64,000 bases of DNA. Origin: an uncultured Planctomycetota bacterium. Lineage in GTDB: Bacteria > Planctomycetota > Phycisphaerae > UBA1845 > UTPLA1. The notes under the pieces were generated by a model. The model ran no database searches. It was given only the letters and a program-made list of their open reading frames with translations, and was not told the origin of the DNA. Of the stretch, positions 16,563-24,969 are shown in pieces. The DNA lies in NCBI GenBank assembly GCA_900696465.1, contig CAADGE010000046.1, forward strand, positions 1-64,000, in the 5' to 3' direction. A program made the position numbers and the translations under genes. Numbering within the stretch: the stretch's first letter is position 1; each line of letters opens with the position of its first letter.

Positions 16563-18284
16563 CTAGGTCGTGCGAACTTTCTCACGGGGAATTTCCACGG
16601 CCTCGAGTTCGCCATCGAGACCCGGTGAGGGCTGGAGGTACTGATGCTTGAACTGCTCAGAGGTTCTTGAGCGCTTCATGCGAAGTTCGCGGTCGCGCCG
16701 CACCAGCTCGCCATCGGGCAGGACGGCCAATTCCACGGCTCCCAGCCGGAAGGTCTTTCGCTTGGATTCGTATTCGTTGTTGATTCGAGCGAGGGCGGCA
16801 TCCATTTCAGCGGCCAGACTGGGGCGCGTGCGGATCGCCTCGGCTTCCACGTAGAGTCGATAGTACGGCACTTCTCCCCAGCGCGGGGCGAGAACGAAAT
16901 CCACGATCTGTTCGCGATCCGCTTCGAGCGCGCCGTTGGACTCCACCTCGCGGGCACAGACCTGCTGCATGGCCTGAACAACCTGGTCTTCGGTGAGTTT
17001 CTCGCCGGTCATCGAGGAGGTGTGGGCGTCACGACTGAGGAACTCGATGAGCGGGGCCTGTCCCATGCGACCCGTGACGCGGACGCGATCACCGAGATCG
17101 TAGCGGAAAAGTCCGCTGGCGTTGGTGAGCAGGAGGAAATACTCGCCCTGCTCGCGGATATCGTGCATGCGCAGAACAGTGGGACCGGGCGTGCCGTACT
17201 CCTCGGCGGGAATGAACTCGTAGAAATGTGAGGTGACCGCGAGAATGCCGGAGGCCGTGTGGTCGGCAATAGGAATGGACATGCGGCCCTCGCTGGCGAT
17301 CAGGCCGATGTCGCGGACGGGGATGTCACCGAAGAAGCGAGGGAACTGGGCGCGGTAGAGGCCCATCGTTCCGCCGGTCCAGTGGGCGAGGAAGTCCATT
17401 CGCCAGTAGTCCTTCGGATAGAGCGTGCCGGTTCGGGAAGCGATGGACGCGAGCCGTGCGGCGGACTGCGGATCGGCCTTGAGCCGCGGGCGGAGTGCCG
17501 ATCGCACGGCGGCAGGCACGGGCAGCTCGGACCACAGGGTGCCATCGTGAATGTCACGGATGAGTCGCTCCTTGTGCTCGTTGCCGATGCGTGCGAGCAA
17601 CAGCAGCGTGGCGGGGTTCGCGGTGACGGCCCACGAGACATCTCGTGGCATGGCGAGCCGCATGATGGTGTAGTACTTGGCTGTGGGGTCGGTGATGGCA
17701 GCGACATCGGGCGGAGAGGTGTAATAGCGACGCACCAGCTTCTTCTGCGTGGCGGCCAGGAGCCCGGTGATCGCACCGCAGGGCACACCGGAAGGGGCGG
17801 CATGATCGTGCATGGAGCTGGTCACCTGGAGGATGTGGCGCAGCAACGACGCGGGGTGATCCATGATCGCCTTGAGGCCCCAGATGTTCCATCCGGCGCG
17901 GCACTCGGCGAGTACTTCCCTGGTGATGGGGATGTACTTGGGCTGGTCGGTCGTGCCGCTGGTCAGGGCGAACATGAGGATGCGCTCGCCGGGGGCGAAG
18001 AGCGCATCGACGCGGCCTTCGCGGACTTGTTCGATATAGGGCGAAAGGTCGCTGTAGCTTCGGACGGGCACCTGTCGGACAAAATCCTCGTACGTACGAA
18101 TACGATCAAACCCATGACTGCGACCGAAGCGGCTGGGAGCCGACCGCCGGATGAGCTTCTCAAGACCGCGGGCCTGCACGCCGTCGGCGTCGTTCACGGC
18201 GCGGAAGAATCGCCTCGCGACCGCTCCGGCGTGGGAGCTGGCGAAAAAGGCGAGAATCGAATCGAGGAAAGATCGCTTGTGCAC
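16563..18284 (-). CDS. GH3-family adenylating (acyl-acid-amido synthetase-like) protein
   Basis: 573 residues of the GH3 fold, first known from plant auxin-conjugating enzymes and widespread in bacteria. The phosphate-binding motif ALTSGTTDQPKYIPIT (near residue 107) is intact. Family segments such as YYTSPPDVAAITDPTAKY and LLLTNASGLFRYDLGDRVRV (AMP-binding region) are present. The expected reaction is adenylation of a carboxylic acid followed by transfer to an amine; the substrate is unknown. It is 38 bases downstream of an alpha/beta hydrolase gene on the same strand, so the two are probably co-transcribed. The GTG start at 18284 has no obvious ribosome site. Confidence 0.85.
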   Translation of the reverse strand: MHKRSFLDSILAFFASSHAGAVARRFFRAVNDADGVQARGLEKLIRRSAPSRFGRSHGFDRIRTYEDFVRQVPVRSYSDLSPYIEQVREGRVDALFAPGERILMFALTSGTTDQPKYIPITREVLAECRAGWNIWGLKAIMDHPASLLRHILQVTSSMHDHAAPSGVPCGAITGLLAATQKKLVRRYYTSPPDVAAITDPTAKYYTIMRLAMPRDVSWAVTANPATLLLLARIGNEHKERLIRDIHDGTLWSELPVPAAVRSALRPRLKADPQSAARLASIASRTGTLYPKDYWRMDFLAHWTGGTMGLYRAQFPRFFGDIPVRDIGLIASEGRMSIPIADHTASGILAVTSHFYEFIPAEEYGTPGPTVLRMHDIREQGEYFLLLTNASGLFRYDLGDRVRVTGRMGQAPLIEFLSRDAHTSSMTGEKLTEDQVVQAMQQVCAREVESNGALEADREQIVDFVLAPRWGEVPYYRLYVEAEAIRTRPSLAAEMDAALARINNEYESKRKTFRLGAVELAVLPDGELVRRDRELRMKRSRTSEQFKHQYLQPSPGLDGELEAVEIPREKVRTT

Positions 18285-18322
18285 CGGTGAATTGTCGCAC
18301 AGGAGCGGCCGCAGGTGAAGGA

Positions 18323-19603
18323 TCAGTTCGAATCAACTTCGGAAGAATCTGCAGCAGCCAGTGCGGGTTGTTTCTCGCGCGAGCTGTCCGGCACAACTCG
18401 AGTTGCGAGACCCGTTTTGTCGGTTTCGGTGGAACGCGCGAGCGGTTCCGCGGACGGCAGGCGGGCAGGCACCGGCGCCGCGGAGCCGTCCTCGGCAGCG
18501 GTGAAAGAATGCGGCTTCGCCAGACGACCCAGGGCGGTCTCGACGAAGCGGCCTTCCATGTACATGTTTCCGGGGTCTTCCCGGCGTGCCAGGTAACGAT
18601 CGAAGAACTGCACGATTCGCCGGGCGTATTCCTCGGGCACCAGGTCCACGGACTGATTGTGTTTGGCCGCCGCGACGATCCAGAGGAACTTCGGCTGCGC
18701 GGAAAGGGCGTAGAGAAGGCGGGACTGTTCAACCGGGATGTAGCTGTCGCGTTCGCCGTGGATGAAGAGCATCGGCCGCGGGATCATGCGGGTGAGGGTC
18801 TTTCGGACGGAGGGAAACGTGCACTTGAACTTAACGCGGCAGGTCAGGAACAGGCACCAGCGGAGAAACTGCCAGAACTCCGGCGGGTGATTTTCATAGA
18901 CAAACTTGACCTTGGCGAAGATCTTGGCCCATCGCTGCATGAGATGTTCGAGGGTGCAATCCGAGGAGAAGGCGCCGTCGGTGACGATCGCCTTGACGGA
19001 GGTGCACGACTCACTTGCAAGAATGGCGGCACACGCGCCGCGGGAGATGCCGAAGATGCCCATCTCGATGGGTCTGCCCTGTTCTTCCAGCCATTGCTCG
19101 ACGAAGGCGATGGCCCCCATCATGTCTGCGACTTCGCGGTCGCTGGCCCACTGCCGCGGCGTGTAGCCCTCTTCGGCAGCGCTGGCGCCGTGGCCTCGGA
19201 AGTCAAAAGAAAAAACATCGTAACCCGCCTGAAGCAAAGAGCGGCAGTAGCGCGCGCAGCTAAGTCGATTGCTCTTGAATTCCGGGGCGAAGAGGATCAT
19301 GCCGCGCCGTTCGACGTTCGGTGGCGGGTGCATCAGAATGCCGCGGAGGCGGATTCCGTCGGTGGCGTAGAAATCCTGCTCCTTACCCGGAATCGGTCGA
19401 AAACCGACCTGCGGGACTGAGAGCGGCGGCAGGGTATCGCTGATGATGTTCAGACAGATTCGGACATACTTTGCAAGAATCAGGGCGGGGATGACGACGA
19501 GCAGCAGGAGTGTCAAAACAATCGAGGAGAGGGCCCAGTTGTGATAGAAAACCTTCCAGACGGCGGTAAGCCCGTCGGCGAGGATGGTGCCCGTGGAAAT
19601 CAA
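18323..19603 (-). CDS. membrane-anchored alpha/beta hydrolase
   Basis: About 426 residues. A single N-terminal membrane segment (LSSIVLTLLLLVVIPALILA) is followed by an alpha/beta hydrolase domain. The nucleophile elbow is FGISRGACA (G-x-S-x-G), upstream is FDFRGHGASA, and PMLFIHGERDSYIPVEQS holds the likely acid. The catalytic His is probably in AAAKHNQSVDL. The C-terminal 70 residues are Ala/Pro/Ser rich and look disordered. A TTG at 19603 preceded by GGAGG (9 bases) is preferred over the far-upstream ATG at 19714. The neighbouring GH3 enzyme suggests processing of an acyl or amide substrate, but this is inference. Confidence 0.82.
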   Translation of the reverse strand: MISTGTILADGLTAVWKVFYHNWALSSIVLTLLLLVVIPALILAKYVRICLNIISDTLPPLSVPQVGFRPIPGKEQDFYATDGIRLRGILMHPPPNVERRGMILFAPEFKSNRLSCARYCRSLLQAGYDVFSFDFRGHGASAAEEGYTPRQWASDREVADMMGAIAFVEQWLEEQGRPIEMGIFGISRGACAAILASESCTSVKAIVTDGAFSSDCTLEHLMQRWAKIFAKVKFVYENHPPEFWQFLRWCLFLTCRVKFKCTFPSVRKTLTRMIPRPMLFIHGERDSYIPVEQSRLLYALSAQPKFLWIVAAAKHNQSVDLVPEEYARRIVQFFDRYLARREDPGNMYMEGRFVETALGRLAKPHSFTAAEDGSAAPVPARLPSAEPLARSTETDKTGLATRVVPDSSREKQPALAAADSSEVDSN

Positions 19604-20022
19604 CCGTTCATACCTCCAAGTTATCCTGAGCGGGCATGATAGGAGTAAAACGGGCCGCTGACTAGTTCCCTTGATGCGGGCCGACAATATCGGACGAAAG
19701 TGTCCTTTGATCAAGAAACCTGAATCCCATCGTCGTATCTGATCGACGTGCTGCGCAACACTTGAGCAATGCTTTTATCGGGCTATTCGTCCAATTAGTA
19801 ACCTGATAAGGAGTATCGGCAATGGGTACCTTACTTCGGGGAAAACACGTGAAAACCGCCACAGGAAATAGGTATTTTCAGCAATATCGGAAATCGAATG
19901 AAGGCGGCTCCCTAAAGGTCCGAATGGAGGGGGGCGTCGGACCGCGAATCTCGCGGCTGACGACCTCGCCCACAACCCGCCGAGGCATCAACCCAAGGGT
20001 GCCGAAGCGGTCTTCCCACCAG
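19604..20022. other. intergenic region leading to a plus-strand terminator
   Basis: No protein gene is supported. A 96-codon frame from 19822 has an AAGGAG site but runs through the terminator at 20023-20055, so it is unlikely to be a gene. The stretch can fold: around 19930-19965, CGTCGG...CTGACG encloses CCGCG...CGCGG. Together with the strong terminator this suggests a short untranslated transcript, discussed as a finding. Confidence 0.4.
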
Positions 20023-20055
20023 GCCGGGGCCTTCAGCAAGGCCTCGGCTTTTTTT
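20023..20055 (+). terminator. strong rho-independent terminator of an unassigned transcript
   Basis: Stem GCCGGGGCC / GGCCTCGGC (9 pairs with one G-U, loop TTCAGCAA) followed by seven Ts. The nearest protein genes on both sides are on the minus strand, so it must end a plus-strand transcript not explained by annotated genes. Confidence 0.75.
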
Positions 20056-20190
20056 ATTGGCTTTTCAAGCAGAGGCAGAGATGAGTGCGCACAACAGACG
20101 CTCCGCATCTAGAGATTTCGTAGCGTGCCAGTGTTTACTCACAAACGACTTCCGAGTTCCTGCGGCTACGCATTCTCGGCAAAGAAGCAT

Positions 20191-20215
20191 GGACGGAACG
20201 CCCATACCACCCTCG
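20191..20215. repeat. REP-like short palindromic element, copy 2
   Basis: GGACGGAACGCCCATACCAC followed by CCTC. It shares the GCCC-R-T-R-CCACC tail and the ACGG/GCCC arms of the element at 12876-12904 in degenerate form. It is intergenic, just past the stop of the DUF1501 gene. Confidence 0.4.
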
Positions 20216-20228
20216 CTTCACTGGGCTA

Positions 20229-21716
20229 TTATTGATCGAGGAGGCGGCGGGTGAATTCCTGGATGTCCCGGCCGTCGATCTCGCCGTCGCCGTTGAGATC
20301 GGCATTGAGGGGATCACAGGAGGCATTCGCAGCACGGAAGGCGTCCTCATCCAGTATCGCTTGTGAGAAGCCGGGCACGTCATTGATGCTGATGGCGCCG
20401 TCGCAGTTCATGTCGCCGCGCGGAGAGGCGCAGGCCTCGGTCACACCGCGGAAGGTGGGCGAGAAGTTCGGGAAAACGGTAGTGAGGTTACTGTTGGCCA
20501 GCCGGTGCTGAATGATTTCGGCGAGAATATCGCGGTAGTCGATGGTCGTCTGGAGGTCCCGGCCCTCGAAGAGCTGTTCGGGCTGGAGACCGGGCCAGTT
20601 GGTCAGGACGCGGCCGCCGGCGATGTGGTTGCCGAGGACGATCATGGCGTTTCCGTGGCCGTGATCCGTGCCCTTGTTGCCGTTTTCCTCGATGCGGCGG
20701 CCGAATTCAGAGACGACGACGACGGTAACGTTTTTCCCGTTGCCGGCGAACATGTCCGCATGGAAGGCGGCGAGGCCTGCCGCTAAATCAGTGAGCTTGG
20801 TGGCGAGGATTCCTTCGCGGGCGCCCATCTCGATGTGGTGATCCCAACCGCCGATGTCAACCTGAATGGCTTCGACGCCGATCTCGGCGCGGATGAGCGC
20901 GGCGGAGGATTTGAGCGACTGGCCAAAGGGCGAGTTCGGATAAGCGGTGTTGCCCTGCGACTGGTAGCCGTTGAAGTTGATGGTCGCGAGCAGGTCGATG
21001 GTGGCCTGCGTGGTGATCGCGGAGGTCTTGAGCGGGTCGTCGGTCTGCTGATAGAGGTTGGTCAGCGCACTGCGACGCGCGGGACGCGTCGCGGCATTGC
21101 CCTGCAGGTTGAAATCATTGGGCTTGGGAATCGGCAACGAATCCGGAGCGCCGTGAAGGGTGCGCTGCAGACCGAAGTTGAGACCGATGGCTCGAAGGAT
21201 GGAACCAGGAACCATCGGGGCGCTGGTCATCAGATGCCGCCCGAGCCAGCCGCTGAAGATCACAGGGTCGTTGGGGTTCGCATACTCCATGACCTTCATG
21301 GCGTCGAAGTGCGAGCGGGTGGTGTCGGTCGAACCGCAGGCATGAACGAAAAGCAGGTCGCCATTCTGATAGGCGGGCAGGAGCGGGGCCATGTAGGGTG
21401 GAATGCCGAAGAAGCCGTTGAGGTCGATGGCGGCAAAGGGGCTTCCGCTGTCGGGCTGCGGGATGTTGAGCGTCGGGCGGGCGGCGTAATAGGCGCTTTC
21501 GAGATAAGGGACGCACATGGTCAGCCCATCGACTGCGCCGCGCAGGAAGATGGAGACGATGACATCGCGGGCTGCACAGAACTCGCTGGCCAGGGCGACG
21601 CGCGGCAGCCATGCGGGAACGCCGGCGGCGATGATGCCTGCGCCGGTTGCGCCGAGAAACTGCCGCCGGGACAGTTCCATGTATTCGCGACAACCCAGTC
21701 CGTCACACCTGCTCAT
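20229..21716 (-). CDS. DUF1501 family exported protein with dockerin-like C-terminus
   Basis: 495 residues. A Tat-type signal with SRRQFLGATGAG lies near residue 17. The DUF1501 (sulfatase-like alkaline phosphatase fold) domain shows FLRGAVDGLTMCVPY, HFDAMKVMEYA, DIGGWDHH and VVVSEFGRRIEENGNKGTDH, with His and Asp residues positioned for metal binding. The last 60 residues are two dockerin-like calcium loops: GDMNCDGAISINDVPGF and NADLNGDGEIDGRDIQEF. Substrate is unknown. It lies 38 bases after the DUF1800 gene, the pairing known from planctomycetes. AGAGG precedes the ATG at 21716. Confidence 0.9.
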   Translation of the reverse strand: MSRCDGLGCREYMELSRRQFLGATGAGIIAAGVPAWLPRVALASEFCAARDVIVSIFLRGAVDGLTMCVPYLESAYYAARPTLNIPQPDSGSPFAAIDLNGFFGIPPYMAPLLPAYQNGDLLFVHACGSTDTTRSHFDAMKVMEYANPNDPVIFSGWLGRHLMTSAPMVPGSILRAIGLNFGLQRTLHGAPDSLPIPKPNDFNLQGNAATRPARRSALTNLYQQTDDPLKTSAITTQATIDLLATINFNGYQSQGNTAYPNSPFGQSLKSSAALIRAEIGVEAIQVDIGGWDHHIEMGAREGILATKLTDLAAGLAAFHADMFAGNGKNVTVVVVSEFGRRIEENGNKGTDHGHGNAMIVLGNHIAGGRVLTNWPGLQPEQLFEGRDLQTTIDYRDILAEIIQHRLANSNLTTVFPNFSPTFRGVTEACASPRGDMNCDGAISINDVPGFSQAILDEDAFRAANASCDPLNADLNGDGEIDGRDIQEFTRRLLDQ

Positions 21717-21754
21717 TCGACAACCTCTTATCGGTCATGCCCGCGGGCGGGGCA

Positions 21755-23260
21755 TCAGTACCATTGGTAACTCGGTGCGGAAGCGGCCAGCCCGATGGCA
21801 TCGCGGATGATGCCTTCGGTGGGTGAACCAGCGCCGAGATAGTTGAGAAGGAGGGCCTTTTCCGAAGCGGGCATTCGACCACCAAAGAGCCGTTGATCGA
21901 TGCGGTCGGCGACGGCTGCGGAGGTCGATGCGCCGTCGAGGAACGCGGCAAGATTGATCGACGTATCTGCGATTCCGTTGTTGGCGAGAATCGCGGAAAA
22001 GTTCCATCGCGGAAGAAGCAGGCCCGACCAGGCATCGAGCCGATCGGGATAACCATCCGGTGGGCTGTGGTAGAACGGATGATGACCGGCGCTGCTGTAG
22101 AGATTTCTCAATGCGGAGCCGGTGAAGAACGGCTGGGGATTGATCTGCGTCTTGGTGGCCCGCATGGTGGAGGCGAACAGGTGGAACGGTCGCTTGAACT
22201 TGGGTGCGGCCGTCGAAGGATTCTCGGTGGTGAAGAGGGTCCGCAGCATGGCCTTGATGTCGCCGCCAGTGTTCATGTAAGTCGTGGTCACGGCGTCGAC
22301 GAGGGTCTCGGACGGGTTGTAATCCCAGAAGCGCTGGCAGAGCTTGCGGGAGATGAATCGGGCCGTACTGGGATGATGTGCAAGAATGTCGAGCACGGTC
22401 AGGCCGTCGTTAAAACCTCCGCCAGCGGGAATCTGGGTGCCGAGAACGACCTTGGGGCCGTTGTCGTGCCATTCGGGGCGATAGAGGAACTCCCACGTGC
22501 TGCCGGAACCGTAGCCGTAGTGCACGGTCCAACCGGTGAAGCAGCGGGCTACTTCTTCGACGTCTTCCTGGGTGTATCCGCCGCCAACATCCATGGTGTG
22601 GAGTTCCATGAGCTCGCGGGAATAGTTTTCATTGGGACTCGTGCCGTTGCTGATGACGTTGTCGAGGTAGAACATCATCACCTGCGACTGAGCGGTTGCG
22701 GCGAGCAGTTGTGGGAAGGTGCCGAGGGCGTGCTGGCGGATGGCCAGCCGCAGCCAGAGCGGGAAGAGCCAGGGAATGTGGCTCTTGTTGATATCGACGT
22801 TGAAGTGGTCGGTCCAGAACTCGACCATGCGCTCGAGGAGTTGGCGCTTGCTGTAAACGGCGCGGACGATGGTGGATTCCGTCACCTGATGGACGGTGAC
22901 CTGCGGCTGGACGCTGTGAAGATTGTAGGGGTTCCAGTTCAACCGCAGATAGCTGGAGATTAACGAGTCGCATGCATTGTCAGGGATCGCCTCCGGATTG
23001 AGATGGTGCTCCAGATAGCCGTGGTACCCGAGGGTATCGGCCAAGAGCTGCTCCTCCTCGGTCCAACCGAAGGTCAGGCGATTGACGAGGAACCGGTTCG
23101 CAGAGGGCTGCGGGGCCGCCTGGGTGGCGGAAGGACGCATCGCAGCCAATGATGAGAAACCGGCGAGCAGGAGTGACCGACGCGAAAGGACAGAATCGCC
23201 GCTGCGGGACGAAGTCCCACCGGCAACCTGCTTTGCAAGGCGTTCGAGCAGATTCAGCAT
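21755..23260 (-). CDS. DUF1800 family exported protein
   Basis: 501 residues. The N-terminus carries SRRSLLLAGFSSLAAM, a Tat-like export signal. The DUF1800 domain is recognised from RFLVNRLTFGWTEEE, MVEFWTDHFNVDINK, NGTSPNENYSRELMELHTMD, YTQEDVEEVARCFTGWTV and ISRKLCQRFWDYNP. Biochemical function is not established to my knowledge. It is the upstream gene of a two-gene unit with DUF1501. Both are exported, so they may act together in the periplasm. Confidence 0.9.
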   Translation of the reverse strand: MLNLLERLAKQVAGGTSSRSGDSVLSRRSLLLAGFSSLAAMRPSATQAAPQPSANRFLVNRLTFGWTEEEQLLADTLGYHGYLEHHLNPEAIPDNACDSLISSYLRLNWNPYNLHSVQPQVTVHQVTESTIVRAVYSKRQLLERMVEFWTDHFNVDINKSHIPWLFPLWLRLAIRQHALGTFPQLLAATAQSQVMMFYLDNVISNGTSPNENYSRELMELHTMDVGGGYTQEDVEEVARCFTGWTVHYGYGSGSTWEFLYRPEWHDNGPKVVLGTQIPAGGGFNDGLTVLDILAHHPSTARFISRKLCQRFWDYNPSETLVDAVTTTYMNTGGDIKAMLRTLFTTENPSTAAPKFKRPFHLFASTMRATKTQINPQPFFTGSALRNLYSSAGHHPFYHSPPDGYPDRLDAWSGLLLPRWNFSAILANNGIADTSINLAAFLDGASTSAAVADRIDQRLFGGRMPASEKALLLNYLGAGSPTEGIIRDAIGLAASAPSYQWY

Positions 23261-23413
23261 GTTTCCCGCTCCGCCCTGTCCGCTCTGGACCGGCCCTTCT
23301 CATGCCCGCTCTGAATGAGCGCGATAACCATTCTACCTTCTCTAAGGATCAAATCAACGTCCGTCATTTCGTGCGAGTGGCGACCCGTACATCCACTGTT
23401 GGGTGGCGACCGC

Positions 23414-24592
23414 TTAGTTCCCAAGCAGCAAGGTCAGGAAACCGGGCACGTCAGCCATCGTAACCGCCTGGTCGCTGTTTATGTCGCAAGCGCATAATTC
23501 CTCACCCTGCGGGGGCTGGCCGGTCAGGATTTCGATAAACCTTTGAAGATCCAGCGCGTTAACGACGTCGTCTTCGTTAACGTCTCCAAGGATCGAATTT
23601 GCGCAATCGTCACACACGTCGCCGATGCCGTCGTTGTCGGTATCGGACTGGTCCGGATTCGGGACGGTCGGGCAGTTGTCGCAGCCGTCGACCACGCCGT
23701 CGCCGTCGGTATCGATCGGGCAACCGTTCGGCAGGACCGGAGTCGCGCAGGCCGGTGTGCCGGGGCACTGGTCCTGATCGTTCAGCACGCCGTCGCCGTC
23801 GTCATCGAGGATGGAACAGCCATTGCCGTCAACCGGTTCGCCCGTCGCGGTCGCAGCGCAAAGATCGTTGACATCCGGCACGCCATCGCCATCGGTATCC
23901 GCGAGGGCTGCGATGAAGAGATTGTCGTAGAAGGCGTGATCGTCACCACCGCCATCGAGATGATACAGGTCAATATCGGCGAGGGTGTTGTTGGACTCGG
24001 GGACAAAGGGGACGTTGTAGGCGACGCGCGTGCCGTTGAGATAGACGCTGTAATTCCTGGCGGACGGCGCGTAGTTCAGATTGACGCGCAGGGCATTCCA
24101 GGTGCCGCGGGTCACGGTCACGCCGGTGACCTGAAAGGCGTTGCCGGACCAGACGAGGAGCCGATCCTGCGCGTCGATGATGACAGCCGCGACGCGGCGC
24201 GAGACGGGCAAGGAAGTGTCGTAGAGATCGATCCCCCAGCCGGCGCTCTTCGGGCCTGCGCCGGCGCTGAGGAACATGTCCCAGGTGATCTGGATGATCG
24301 GAGCGGAGGCAATCTGAACGGAGTGATTCAGCTCGCGCCAGTACCAGTCGGCGCTGGTGATCACGACCGATGCATCGCACCGAAAGGACATCAGACCGGT
24401 CTTGGCGAAGGAACTCTGGACGACGCCGCGGCCGGGGGTTGCTGGGTCATCTGTGGACTGCCAGCCGTCCTGGCCGAGGAGGTTCCCGTTGACAAATGGC
24501 GGATTCTCGAAGCCGGTCTGATAGAGCACCTGAGCTGTGGACGAGGCGGTACCGCAGAAAACGATCAGGATTGCCAGGAAGGCGGGACGCAT
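23414..24592 (-). CDS. exported protein with jelly-roll domain, calcium-type repeats and dockerin-like end (paralogue A)
   Basis: About 392 residues. Signal peptide MRPAFLAILIVFCGTASSTA. Residues about 25-220 form a lectin/jelly-roll-like domain starting YQTGFENPPF. Thrombospondin type-3-like calcium repeats follow (DTDGDGVPDVNDLC, DDDGDGVLNDQDQCPGTP, DTDGDGVVDGCDNCPTVPNP). The C-terminus is dockerin-like: GDVNEDDVVNALDLQRF and CDINSDQAVTMADVPGF. It is clearly paralogous to the neighbour at 24970-26220, domain by domain. The ATG at 24592 is preferred, with GAGGGG upstream. Ligand unknown; probably a secreted, calcium-stabilised surface protein. Confidence 0.85.
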   Translation of the reverse strand: MRPAFLAILIVFCGTASSTAQVLYQTGFENPPFVNGNLLGQDGWQSTDDPATPGRGVVQSSFAKTGLMSFRCDASVVITSADWYWRELNHSVQIASAPIIQITWDMFLSAGAGPKSAGWGIDLYDTSLPVSRRVAAVIIDAQDRLLVWSGNAFQVTGVTVTRGTWNALRVNLNYAPSARNYSVYLNGTRVAYNVPFVPESNNTLADIDLYHLDGGGDDHAFYDNLFIAALADTDGDGVPDVNDLCAATATGEPVDGNGCSILDDDGDGVLNDQDQCPGTPACATPVLPNGCPIDTDGDGVVDGCDNCPTVPNPDQSDTDNDGIGDVCDDCANSILGDVNEDDVVNALDLQRFIEILTGQPPQGEELCACDINSDQAVTMADVPGFLTLLLGN

Positions 24593-24969
24593 GAAACGGA
24601 TACCCCTCACGCCGCGGCCTTCGGGAGGATCCGAAAGTCGCGGAGCAGATGAAGGCCTCGTCGGCTCGCGGAGAGTGAGGCGGGTCAGAAGCTTCTTTCA
24701 CCCTGCAACTACAGGATATCCGGCCGGCCGGCCGGATTCAAGATCGGCCAACGTCCCGGAAACTGCGATCGCCGACAGTAAAACCGATCTATCCGGCCAT
24801 CGTCTGAAATTATCGCCTCCCGTGAGGCATTCGCAGGATGCGGGACTGCTGATGTCACGAGTCCGCAAGGAGCTTGAAAGTCCGGATCGTCGTCGTGCAT
24901 CGTCCGCACGATCAACCGAGCCGATTCGTCCCCCGATGCGGTAATGTGAAGATTACGTTGAAGATTACT
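24593..24969. other. gap between tandem paralogues
   Basis: No gene is supported. A GGCC-rich stretch of the CCGGCCGGCC type lies near 24720-24735. The minus-strand promoter of paralogue A probably lies here, but no clear boxes were found. Confidence 0.4.

Noticed and set aside
16317-16628. 103-codon plus-strand frame
   Set aside because: Overlaps the 3' end of the GH3 gene antisense and has no ribosome site.
19822-20112. 96-codon plus-strand frame with an AAGGAG site
   Set aside because: It passes through a strong intrinsic terminator and shows no recognisable motif.
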